This document shows, one piece after another, positions 53,081-60,600 of a stretch of 64,000 nucleotides of DNA (position 1 is the stretch's first letter; every line of letters starts with the position of its first letter). The position numbers and the translations under genes are program-made. The DNA comes from Peptoniphilus pacaensis (lineage in GTDB: Bacteria > Bacillota > Clostridia > Tissierellales > Peptoniphilaceae): the NCBI RefSeq assembly GCF_900088125.1, contig NZ_FLQT01000003.1, positions 310,001 to 374,000 of the forward strand. The letters are read 5' to 3'. The notes below the pieces were generated by a model that did not search any database, was not told the DNA's origin, and saw only the letters and a list, made by a program, of their open reading frames with translations.

Positions 53081-53295
53081 AAAAAGACCCGGCGGGGCCG
53101 GATCTTTGGATCCCCCACAGGGCCGGGCTTCGTTTAATTCAGACCCGCCCTTATAGTAAAGGTGGGTAATTTGCTAACTACGTCTAACTTCCACTCAGTG
53201 GAGGCTTGTTATAGGTAACTAGACACAATTTCCCGTGTCTGATTTGTCGGTTGAATTAATAGAAGGTATCGAACCGCGCAGGGGTTATTTGATTT
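53081..53295 (-). ncRNA. ssrS: Candidate 6S RNA
   Basis: On the minus strand a near-perfect sigma-A promoter (TTGAAT 53325-53330, 17 bases, TATAAT 53302-53307) drives about 190-215 bases with no coding frame. The transcript folds on itself: CCCCUGCGCGG-UUCG near its 5' end pairs with CGAA-GCC..GGGG near its 3' end. The next stem (AAUUCA/UGAAUU) leads to a central open region and an inner GACAC..GUGUC hairpin. A strong terminator follows (GATCCGGC/GCCGGGTC, T6). Length and the one-arm double-stranded shape with a bubble fit 6S RNA, which binds RNA polymerase. Not confirmed by alignment. Confidence 0.6.
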
Positions 53296-53297
53296 AT

Positions 53298-53334
53298 CTA
53301 TATTATACTACGATGCCCTTTCTTATTCAAGAAT
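53298..53334 (-). promoter_or_regulatory. Promoter of the candidate 6S RNA
   Basis: TTGAAT-N17-TATAAT on the minus strand, just downstream of the OsmC-like gene stop (53344). Confidence 0.75.
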
Positions 53335-53343
53335 GGCGGGAGC

Positions 53344-53856
53344 CTAAAGCACCCATTCCGCGTCGATCTTCACGTCAACGGAGCGGCTCACCAGCCGGTA
53401 GATGGGATTCACATCTTGGGCTTTAATCAGGAGGGCGTTCAGCTCCTCTTCGTCGCCGTCGGCGTAGTAAAAGAGCTTCACGTGAATGGACTCGATGTCC
53501 GGCGGATCGTCGTAGCCCCGCACGGGAATCATGCGCAGGGGATTTTTCAAGCGAGCGTGAAGGATGCCTTCGATTTCGTCCATGACAATCCCCGCCTGTT
53601 TAAATTCTTTAATGGCGGTGTGGATCATGGATGAGAGGAGGCTTCCCAGAAAGTAGCTCATGGCGGTGACGCCGTCGTATTCGTTGTCGAAGCTCATGGT
53701 GCAGCCCACGGTGAGCTCTTTTCGGTCCGTGTAGAGGCGCACTTCCTTTAGGTCCTGACAGGTGCCCCGCATGCTCATTTCGAAGACGTGGGCTTCGTCG
53801 GGTTTGTCTACCTGCTTCGCCGCAGAGGATTTTATTTCGCCGGAGGAGTTACGCAT
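53344..53856 (-). CDS. OsmC-like protein without the redox cysteines
   Basis: 170 residues. The OsmC/Ohr fold is suggested by the helix MSYFLGSLLSSMIHTAIKEF (66-85), a strand pair DDPPDIESIHVKLFYYADG, and NPIYRLVSRSVDVKIDAEW at the end. In OsmC the first Cys lies in the helix and the second starts CP(V/I)Y. Here they are Ser76 and Asn150, so thiol peroxidase activity is not expected. The start overlaps the core-MetE stop by 8 bases, so the two proteins are made together. A binding or accessory role for the methyltransferase is possible. Confidence 0.6.
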   Translation of the reverse strand: MRNSSGEIKSSAAKQVDKPDEAHVFEMSMRGTCQDLKEVRLYTDRKELTVGCTMSFDNEYDGVTAMSYFLGSLLSSMIHTAIKEFKQAGIVMDEIEGILHARLKNPLRMIPVRGYDDPPDIESIHVKLFYYADGDEEELNALLIKAQDVNPIYRLVSRSVDVKIDAEWVL

Positions 53857-55012
53857 AGCGTGCCCTCAAGTTTTCTTTCACCGATTCCAGCACGGCGAGT
53901 TTTTCTTCGATGTGTTCCAGCTCGTTAACGGGCTTTTTCGCGAATGTGGCAAAGCCGCAGTCGGGATTGAGCATGATCCGCTCCTTGGGCAGATATTCCA
54001 TGACCTCTTCCACCCGGGCGATGATCGCCTCCGCCGGCTCGGCTTCGTCGCTGCGGGGATTCATGACGCCGAGGCCAAGAGTGGCGTCTTTAAAGATGTC
54101 GTGGCCTTCGAAGAGGGATCCGATGCTCCCGGCGCGGTCCGTGGAAAATTCCAGGAAGTAGATGTCCGCCTTCACGGCTTCGAAGAGATCCAAGAGGGGC
54201 GTGTAAGGGCCCGTCAGAAGAATGGTTTCGTCCTTGCTCCAATTGCCCCGGCAGACGTGGAGGCCCACTTTGGATTTGCTCCGGTCGATGGTCTTAAAGA
54301 CCGATTGAATCAAGTGGGTGGCGAAGGCCAGCTCTTCCGTGGGATCTTTCTTTTCCGACAGGGACGCGCACATAAAGGTGCGGGTGTGGGCGGGAGAAAA
54401 GACCACTTCCGTGAGCACGGGCTCGTCGAATTGAATGATGTCCACGCCCATGGCCTGCAACTCTTCAATCTCTTCTTTAAAGACGCGGATCACGTCTTCT
54501 CCCAGGGCTTCCTTGGAATCGTAGAAGTCGTCGGAAAGGCCTTTGAGCCACATGGAGCGAGTGACCAGATAGGGCCCGGGCAGGGTGATTTTGATCTTGC
54601 GGTCCGTGAGTTTTTTCATGGCCTCCAGCTCGCCGCCGACCAGGGAGCGGCTGCGCTTGATCTTGCCTTGGCAGATGGCGTTTTTAATGCTGTTGGCCGG
54701 CACGTCCAAAATGCTCAGCATGTCTTCGTAGGCTTTTTTGTCTTCGATATAGGGAAGCATGTCGCTCATGCTCATCATCTCCACGCCGTCCAATGCGCCG
54801 GCGATAAAGGAGACGTAATTGTCTCGGCCCTGTTCCCCCGAGGTAATGTAGTCCACGTCGTAGGCCTCTTGCAGGCGCACGACTTTTTCCGTGCCCGCCG
54901 CCACCATGGCTTCGTAGCTTTCCCTGTCCAGTCGCCCCTTGGACACGTCCCGAGCGGCCTTTAAGAGGGCGTTGCCTCTGGGCATGGAGCCCATTAAGGA
55001 TACTTCAAACAT
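53849..55012 (-). CDS. Core-MetE type methyltransferase (cobalamin-independent methionine synthase C-terminal domain only)
   Basis: 387 residues, one TIM barrel equal to the catalytic half of MetE, without the N-terminal half. Zinc ligands: GLHVCRGN (His, Cys) near 245, YFLEFST (Glu) near 290, NPDCGFAT (Cys) near 350. Substrate loop DEPVL near 195. Short MetE proteins may use methylcorrinoid proteins or other methyl donors instead of folate. It is separated by a terminator from the PhnD-like gene upstream. RBS AAAGGAGG. Confidence 0.8.
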   Translation of the reverse strand: MFEVSLMGSMPRGNALLKAARDVSKGRLDRESYEAMVAAGTEKVVRLQEAYDVDYITSGEQGRDNYVSFIAGALDGVEMMSMSDMLPYIEDKKAYEDMLSILDVPANSIKNAICQGKIKRSRSLVGGELEAMKKLTDRKIKITLPGPYLVTRSMWLKGLSDDFYDSKEALGEDVIRVFKEEIEELQAMGVDIIQFDEPVLTEVVFSPAHTRTFMCASLSEKKDPTEELAFATHLIQSVFKTIDRSKSKVGLHVCRGNWSKDETILLTGPYTPLLDLFEAVKADIYFLEFSTDRAGSIGSLFEGHDIFKDATLGLGVMNPRSDEAEPAEAIIARVEEVMEYLPKERIMLNPDCGFATFAKKPVNELEHIEEKLAVLESVKENLRARYA

Positions 55013-55023
55013 AAATCCTCCTT

Positions 55024-55085
55024 TAAAAAAAGACAGACTCAGGAGGCGGAGATTTGATCCTCTTCGCCTCCCGTCTGTCTTTATT
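55024..55085 (-). terminator. Terminator between the PhnD-like and core-MetE genes
   Basis: On the minus strand AAAGACAGAC..GGAGGCG pairs with CGCCTCC..GTCTGTCTTT and continues into T7. It ends only 12 bases before the core-MetE ATG, so it could also regulate that gene. Confidence 0.8.
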
Positions 55086-55104
55086 TTATACCTTGATGCC
55101 CTTC

Positions 55105-55923
55105 TTATTCAAAGAAGTTCATGTAGTCGACGGCTTTTCTGATTTCGGTGAAATTCGTGGTGCGGCCGTCTACCCATTCCTTTAAGCCTTCCAGATCCAG
55201 GATTTCCTTGTCCCGTTTCTTGCTGTAGTCCATGGTCTTTAACACGGCGTTGAAAGCTTCAATGTCTTCGTCTGCCACGCCTTCATGGGCGGTGAAGATG
55301 CAGTGGTCGAAGCCGTTGGTCTTGCCGATGACTTCCAATTGATTGCCGTCTACGGTGCCGTCGGCGGTCCATGCTTTGTAATTGCCTTCGATGGCAAAGC
55401 CCGCCACGTTTTCGCCGGCTTCCACGGATTTAATGGCGTCCAATTCGCCGCCGGTGTGGTCGCCGTCTAAGCCGACGCCGATGTCGTAGCGCACTTCTTC
55501 GTAGTCCTTACCGAATTCCATGCCGTTTTCCCGGAGGTATTGAATGGGAATCAAACGGGCTTGAGGCGAGTCGATGGCGCCGAATGCCACTTTCTTGCCG
55601 CGAAGATCTTCCACGGATTTAATGCCGCTGTCTTTTTTTGCCACGAGCACCGTGTGCAGATCTCTGTCCGTGTCACGCATGAGGCCGTATTTTACCTTGC
55701 CTTCCATGCGCAGCTCCGCTTCCCGATTGGCCAAGGGGGAGTTCCAAGCGATGTCGATTTCCTTGTTCATCAAAGCCTTCACTTGGTTTCTGTAGTCGTC
55801 GAAAAAGACTGGCTCGATTGAAATGTCGTGGCCTTGGTCTTCGATGAATTGGCGAATCATGTCCCAGATAACCGTGACCTTGGGATCGTAAATAACTGCG
55901 CCTACTTTTAATGTTTTCGTCAT
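55105..55923 (-). CDS. PhnD/SsuA-like binding protein without signal peptide
   Basis: 272 residues. Periplasmic-binding-protein fold type II: VKALMNKEIDIAWNSPLANRE near 50, SVEDLRGKKVAFGAIDSPQA near 105, and LKTMDYSKKRDKEILDLEG near the end, as in phosphonate, sulfonate or taurine binding proteins. The ATG at 55923 follows AAGGATGAG and leaves no signal or lipobox, so the protein should stay in the cytosol. No ABC permease lies nearby. It follows the acyl-CoA-dehydrogenase-like gene by 66 bases across a terminator. Confidence 0.7.
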   Translation of the reverse strand: MTKTLKVGAVIYDPKVTVIWDMIRQFIEDQGHDISIEPVFFDDYRNQVKALMNKEIDIAWNSPLANREAELRMEGKVKYGLMRDTDRDLHTVLVAKKDSGIKSVEDLRGKKVAFGAIDSPQARLIPIQYLRENGMEFGKDYEEVRYDIGVGLDGDHTGGELDAIKSVEAGENVAGFAIEGNYKAWTADGTVDGNQLEVIGKTNGFDHCIFTAHEGVADEDIEAFNAVLKTMDYSKKRDKEILDLEGLKEWVDGRTTNFTEIRKAVDYMNFFE

Positions 55924-55942
55924 TGTCTCATCCTTTCTCAAA

Positions 55943-55976
55943 ACAAAACGGGCGATGCATAAGACTTCGCCCGTAT
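55943..55976 (-). terminator. Terminator of acyl-CoA-dehydrogenase-like gene copy B
   Basis: ACGGGCGA/TCGCCCGT stem with an 11-base loop and T-rich tail; the same element follows copy A at 57393-57428. It lies within the leader of the PhnD-like gene. Confidence 0.8.
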
Positions 55977-55989
55977 TTATACCCAATTC

Positions 55990-57117
55990 TTACGGAATCA
56001 TTTGGTCCGTTAAGACGGAGCCGATCCATTGATGGAGAACATCTACACTCGGTGCCATGACTTGACCTGCAAGGCCGTCTGCCAGGTAGCGAGCAAAGTT
56101 TCTGTATTGGCTGTATGCGCGGCCGCCGCCGATTAACATACCTAAGCGACCGGATTCCACGACGTTTTCGATGGCGATGACGCGGGCTGAAAGAATTTTT
56201 ATCAAGGCGTCTTCGTCGCCGTTACGTGCTGCCAATGCCGATGCACGGCAAGCGGATACGCCGGCGTTGGCGTTGTTGTAGATCTTGGAAATGTGAAGCT
56301 TAATGGTATCCACATTGGCCAAAGTGGAGCCGTCGGGGAATTGTCTGTCCATGGCGTGCATAATGGCTTCTCTTGCAATGGCTTCGTTTAAGCCGCAGTA
56401 GACGGCTGCAAGGCCTTGAACGAAAGGAGGAGCGGCAAAAGCAAACATTTGTTCCATGCCGGCGCCGTTATCGCCAACGCGGTATAACTCATCGATATAC
56501 ATGTCTTCCATGTACATAGGGCAGGATACATTGCCCTTTAAGCCGATGCCGTTCCAGCGATCCATGCGGAAGGAAAGGCCCTTGGAGTCCAGAGGTATGC
56601 AGAAGTGGTCCGTGTCGGCGCGACCTTCGCCGGTCTTGGCAATAAGAATGTAGTAGGACGCATATTCAGCGGAGGTGACCATGCTCTTGGAACCGTTGAT
56701 TACCCAGCCTTCCCCGTCTCTCTTGGCGGTGGTATCAGGATAGTGGAAGTAGACGCCGGAACCGGATTCGGAATAAGCCAAAGCCAGGATCTTGCCTTCG
56801 TTAATGACTTCGTCGATGATTTGTTTCTTTAATTCGTCTTTGGCTACGCTTAAGATGACGTTTAATCCCACATTGTGCATCATGTAGCAGAGACCGACGG
56901 TAGCCGATTCTTTGGCGAGGGCGCGAACGACTTCAGCGTGATCATAAATGTCGCCGCCGAGGCCGCCTTCGGATTCGGGAATGATCAGCTTTAAGAATCC
57001 TTCGGCATATAATTTTTCGAAGATGTCTTTCGGGAACTCTTTGGTTTCGTCGATTTTTCTTCCAACGGGAGCCACGTATTTTTCCGCAAACTCGCTGGCT
57101 TTTAAGTAATAGTCCAT
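55990..57117 (-). CDS. Acyl-CoA-dehydrogenase-family flavoprotein, copy B
   Basis: 375 residues, full length. N-terminal helical domain (VAPVGRKIDETKEFPKDIF), flavin-binding middle with ALAYSESGSGVYF near 125 and WVINGSKSMVTSAEYASYY near 150, and a C-terminal helical domain ending LADGLAGQVMAPSVDVLHQW. The usual catalytic Glu of short-chain enzymes near the end is not visible. It could be a monooxygenase-like (DszC/SfnC-type) or non-acyl-CoA member. AGGAGAAAGG precedes the ATG. Copy A lies directly upstream. Genes around it (PhnD-like, core-MetE) hint at sulfur or methyl metabolism. Confidence 0.75.
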   Translation of the reverse strand: MDYYLKASEFAEKYVAPVGRKIDETKEFPKDIFEKLYAEGFLKLIIPESEGGLGGDIYDHAEVVRALAKESATVGLCYMMHNVGLNVILSVAKDELKKQIIDEVINEGKILALAYSESGSGVYFHYPDTTAKRDGEGWVINGSKSMVTSAEYASYYILIAKTGEGRADTDHFCIPLDSKGLSFRMDRWNGIGLKGNVSCPMYMEDMYIDELYRVGDNGAGMEQMFAFAAPPFVQGLAAVYCGLNEAIAREAIMHAMDRQFPDGSTLANVDTIKLHISKIYNNANAGVSACRASALAARNGDEDALIKILSARVIAIENVVESGRLGMLIGGGRAYSQYRNFARYLADGLAGQVMAPSVDVLHQWIGSVLTDQMIP

Positions 57118-57442
57118 TTTAACCTTTCTCCTTTTTTAAGCTTATGTTCACATCCGACGATCAGGGGCATTGCACGACACCGCCGTGGGGCGGATACGCC
57201 TCCGAAAAAATATTTTCGGCTTGACGAAAACTCAAATGCATACGCACCCCGTATACTCTATTTCTATCACGCCCCGGGAACCCGGTCAAATTTTAATTTT
57301 CAATGGAAAAAATGAACTATTTGTTTTTTCTATAGATTAAAAAATCTTCCTCTTTGTCCCCTTTCCCGCTCCCAATATTTCGCAGATTTAATTAAAAAAA
57401 ACGGGCGATGCAAATGCCTTCGCCCGTTATTATACTCATTTT
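57118..57442 (-). promoter_or_regulatory. Duplicated promoter region of copy B, with terminator of copy A
   Basis: 57118-57360 is nearly identical to 58571-58810, so the upstream control region was duplicated together with the gene. It contains a TTGACC-like -35 and a hairpin GCCGAAAAT..TTTTCGG in the leader. 57393-57428 is the terminator of copy A (ACGGGCGA/TCGCCCGT). No gene is seen. Confidence 0.7.
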
Positions 57443-58810
57443 TTACGGAATCATTTGGCCCGTTAAGACGGAGCCGATCCATTGATGGAGAATGTCGACA
57501 CTCGGTGCCATGACTTGACCTGCGAGGCCGTCTGCCAGGTAGCGAGCGAAGTTTCTGTATTGGCTGTATGCACGGCCACCGCCGATTAACATACCTAAGC
57601 GACCGGCTTCCACGACGTTTTCGATGGCGATGACGCGGGCGGAAAGAATTTTTGCCAAAGCGTCTTCGTCGCCGTTACGTGCTGCCAGTGCCGATGCGCG
57701 GCAAGCGGATACGCCGGCGTTGGCGTAGTTGTAGATCTTGGAGATGTGAAGCTTAATGGTGTCCACATTGGCCAAGGTGGAGCCGTCGGGGAATTTTCTG
57801 TCCATGGCGTGCATAATGGCTTCTCTTGCGATGGCTTCGTTTAAGCCGCTGTAGACGGCTGCAAGGCCTTGTACGAAGAGAGGTGCAACCAAGGTCAGGA
57901 TTTGTTCCATGCCGCTGCCTTCGGTGCCGACGCGGTGCAGTTCATCGATAGGCATGTCGTCCATGTACATGGGGCAGGATACATTGCCCTTTAAGCCGAT
58001 GCCGTTCCAACGATCCATGCGGAAGGTAAGGTTCTTGGAGTCCACGGGGACACAGAAGTTGTCGGTGTCGGCGCGGCCTTCGCCTGTCTTTGCGATGACC
58101 ATGTAATAGGATGCGTATTCGGCGGATGTAACCATGCTCTTGGAGCCGTTCAGTACCCAGCCTTCGCCGTCTCTCTTGGCGGTAGTTTCGGGATAGTAGA
58201 AGTTAACGCCGGAGCCGGATTCGGAATAAGCCAAAGCCAGGACCTTGCCTTCGTTAATGACTTCGTCGATGATTTGTTTCTTTAATTCGTCTTTGGCTGC
58301 GTTTAAGATGACGTTTAATGCCACATTGTGCATCATGTAGCAGAGACCGACGGTAGCCGATTCTTTTGCCAGAGCGCGAATGATTTCAGCGTGATCGTAA
58401 ATGTCGCCGCCGAGGCCGCCTTCGGATTCGGGAATGATCAGTTTCAGGAAATCTTCGGCATATAATTTTTCGAAGATGTCTTTCGGGAACTCTTTGGTTT
58501 CGTCGATTTTTCTTCCAACGGGAGCCACGTATTTTTCCGCAAACTCGCTGGCTTTTAAGTAATAGTCCATTTTAACCTCTCCTTTTTTAAGCTTATGTTC
58601 ACATCCGACGATCAGGGGCATTGCACGACACCGCCGTGGGGCGGATACGCCTCCGAAAAAATATTTTCGGCTTGACGAAAACTCAAATGCATACGCACCC
58701 CGTATACTCTATTTCTATCACGGGTCGCTTACACGGTCAAATTGTAATTTTCAATGAAAAAAATGAACTATTCTCTTTTTCTATAGATTAAAAAATCTTT
58801 CTCTTTTCCC
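57393..58810. repeat. Tandem duplicate A of the acyl-CoA-dehydrogenase-like unit
   Basis: Partner of 55943-57360. Differences cluster in a few codons around residue 225 (LHRVGTEGSG against LYRVGDNGAG) and the flavin loop. Confidence 0.88.
57443..58570 (-). CDS. Acyl-CoA-dehydrogenase-family flavoprotein, copy A
   Basis: 375 residues with the same domain order as copy B; roughly nine of ten residues are identical. The ATG at 58570 is chosen because AAGGAGAGG precedes it and copy B starts at the same codon; an in-frame ATG 51 bases upstream lies in the duplicated leader. The substrate-facing segment MEQILTLVAPLFVQGLA differs from copy B (MEQMFAFAAPPFVQGLA), so the paralogues may have different substrates or pair as a heteromer. 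Confidence 0.75.
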   Translation of the reverse strand: MDYYLKASEFAEKYVAPVGRKIDETKEFPKDIFEKLYAEDFLKLIIPESEGGLGGDIYDHAEIIRALAKESATVGLCYMMHNVALNVILNAAKDELKKQIIDEVINEGKVLALAYSESGSGVNFYYPETTAKRDGEGWVLNGSKSMVTSAEYASYYMVIAKTGEGRADTDNFCVPVDSKNLTFRMDRWNGIGLKGNVSCPMYMDDMPIDELHRVGTEGSGMEQILTLVAPLFVQGLAAVYSGLNEAIAREAIMHAMDRKFPDGSTLANVDTIKLHISKIYNYANAGVSACRASALAARNGDEDALAKILSARVIAIENVVEAGRLGMLIGGGRAYSQYRNFARYLADGLAGQVMAPSVDILHQWIGSVLTGQMIP

Positions 58811-58825
58811 TCTCTCCCCTTCCCT

Positions 58826-59683
58826 TTATTCCGCGGATTCCTCTAAAATTTTCTTCCATGCCTCGGGCATGGGCGAGGTGAGGCTCATAAATTTTTTTGT
58901 TCGCGGATGGATGAAAGACAGTTCGCACACGTGGAGATGCACCTGCCCTTCGCCGCCGCCGTAAAGCTCGTCGCCTAAGACGGGATGACCGATATGGGCC
59001 ATGTGGCAGCGAATTTGATGGGTGCGCCCCGTTTCCAGCTGAAGCTCCAAGAGACTTACCTTTCCTGCTACCAGAGGCCGGTAGCGGGTCAAGGCCTCTG
59101 GCCCGTCGGGGCGGACGATCCGCACCAGGGAAGCCTCGCCTACGCCTATGGGTGCATCGATGGTGCCGGCTTCCCGCACTTCCCCCTTCACCAGTGCCAG
59201 GTAGCGCTTGTTTTTCGTGTGATCCTTCGCCAGCCGCCCGTAGGCGTAGGGATTTTTCGCCACGAGGACGAGTCCCGTGGTCTCCCTGTCCAGCCGCCCC
59301 AACATACGCACCTTTCGCTTCAGGTCGATGGATGTAAAGTAGCCGGCGATTTCGTTGGCCAGGGTGTGGTCGGGATACATGCGGCAAGGCATAGAGGGGA
59401 TCACGCCCTTGTCTATGACGAGGAGGTCTTCGTCTTCGTAAATGATCTTTTGCCTGAAAGGTGCGGGCACCAGATCCGTGGCCTCATCTTTAAAGGACAC
59501 GGCGATCGCATCTCCCGCATCCAGGGGCGTGGATTTAAAAATCACCTCGCCCCGCCGCCGCACCAGGCCCGCGAGAAAGGCACGGCGCAGGTGACCGTTT
59601 GAGAAGCCGACGCTTCTTAAAAATGTATCCGCCCGCTTCACCGGCGCCTGCGTAATAAATTTCATGGCCTCTGTACTTTTCAT
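58826..59683 (-). CDS. RluA-family 23S rRNA/tRNA pseudouridine synthase
   Basis: 285 residues. N-terminal S4-like RNA-binding part (LRRAFLAGLVRRRGEV) and the catalytic domain with GRLDRETTGL (Asp132), then TGRTHQIRCHMAHIGHPVLGD near 215. The exact target (RluD, RluB or YlyB-like) cannot be told. AAAAGGAG precedes the ATG. It is divergent from nadK with 57 bases between. Confidence 0.9.
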   Translation of the reverse strand: MKSTEAMKFITQAPVKRADTFLRSVGFSNGHLRRAFLAGLVRRRGEVIFKSTPLDAGDAIAVSFKDEATDLVPAPFRQKIIYEDEDLLVIDKGVIPSMPCRMYPDHTLANEIAGYFTSIDLKRKVRMLGRLDRETTGLVLVAKNPYAYGRLAKDHTKNKRYLALVKGEVREAGTIDAPIGVGEASLVRIVRPDGPEALTRYRPLVAGKVSLLELQLETGRTHQIRCHMAHIGHPVLGDELYGGGEGQVHLHVCELSFIHPRTKKFMSLTSPMPEAWKKILEESAE

Positions 59684-59740
59684 TTTTCTCCTTTTGCTTT
59701 ACCATATAAGTGAAGGACTTTTTCTAAAGGAGGTGATCTG

Positions 59741-60541
59741 ATGACCAACCCCATCATAAATATTATTTCGAATTCTAATTTTGAAAGTCGAAAAACCACC
59801 AAGTGGCTCATTCAAAAATTGAAACAGCACCAATTTATGCCGACCACCAATCTGTCTCCCAAGGCGGAGCTGACCATTACCGTCGGCGGCGACGGCGCCT
59901 TTATTAAGGCGGTGAATCGCACGAATTTTTCTTCCACGCCCATCGTGGGCATTAACACGGGCCACTTGGGTTTTTATCAGGAAATCAGCCCGGAGCAGTT
60001 GGACGCTTTTATCGACGATTATAAAAATAAAAATTACCACATCGAGGCCCTGCCCATTTTAAACGGGGAAGTCTATACCAATCAAAAGAAGTATTACGTG
60101 CAGGCCATTAACGAGGTGGTCTTAAAGGCGCAAAATTCCAAGGTGATTCACATGAATGTCTTCGTCGATCGAAACCATTTGGAAAAATTTTCCGGCGACG
60201 GCATGCTCGTGGCCACGCCTTCGGGCTCCAGCGGTTACAATCTTTCCCTCGGCGGCAGCATGATCCATCCCCAAGTGGAGGCCATGGTCCTGACGCCTAT
60301 GGCGGGAATCTCTTCCCAAAGCTACCGCTCCTTAAAGACCTCCCTGGTCATTCCCGGCGAGCACGTGATCTCTCTCGTGCCCGAGCGGCGCTACACCAAC
60401 AGCAATCTCATTCTCGTCGACGGCAGGGAGCACAGCTACAGCCAGCTGAAGCGGATCAATATTCGCTTTTCCGAAAAGCGGATTCAGAAACTGGTCATCG
60501 AAAACAATTACTGGGATAATATTAAGAGTAAATTCCTTTAA
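59741..60541 (+). CDS. nadK: NAD kinase
   Basis: 266 residues. GGDG motif at 49-52 in ITVGGDGAFIKAV, NTGHLGFYQE near 75, and the second nucleotide site SGDGMLVATPSGSSGYNLSLGG near 150. It phosphorylates NAD to NADP, feeding, among others, glutathione reductase. AAAGGAGGTGAT precedes the ATG. Confidence 0.94.
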   Translation: MTNPIINIISNSNFESRKTTKWLIQKLKQHQFMPTTNLSPKAELTITVGGDGAFIKAVNRTNFSSTPIVGINTGHLGFYQEISPEQLDAFIDDYKNKNYHIEALPILNGEVYTNQKKYYVQAINEVVLKAQNSKVIHMNVFVDRNHLEKFSGDGMLVATPSGSSGYNLSLGGSMIHPQVEAMVLTPMAGISSQSYRSLKTSLVIPGEHVISLVPERRYTNSNLILVDGREHSYSQLKRINIRFSEKRIQKLVIENNYWDNIKSKFL

Positions 60542-60544
60542 AGG

Positions 60545-60567
60545 AAGCCCCGCGGGGCTTTTTTTAT
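60545..60567 (+). terminator. Terminator of nadK
   Basis: AGCCCC-GC-GGGGCT stem followed by T7, 5 bases after the stop. Confidence 0.88.
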
Positions 60568-60573
60568 TGCCAC

Positions 60574-60600
60574 GAAAAAAGAGCCCGGCGGCTCTTTATT
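60574..60600 (-). terminator. Terminator of the glycosyltransferase operon
   Basis: On the minus strand AAAGAGC-CGCCGG-GCTCTTT followed by TTT. It overlaps the stop of the glycosyltransferase gene. Confidence 0.8.

Larger units (their letters stand above)
55943..57360. repeat. Tandem duplicate B of the acyl-CoA-dehydrogenase-like unit
   Basis: Terminator, gene and upstream region repeat with an offset of about 1451-1453 bases; partner unit 57393-58810. Coding and control sequences are both strongly conserved. Confidence 0.88.

Noticed and set aside
53762-54964. 400-codon open frame on the plus strand opposite core-MetE
   Set aside because: Antisense shadow. The minus-strand gene carries zinc ligands and correct RBS; the plus frame has no family features.
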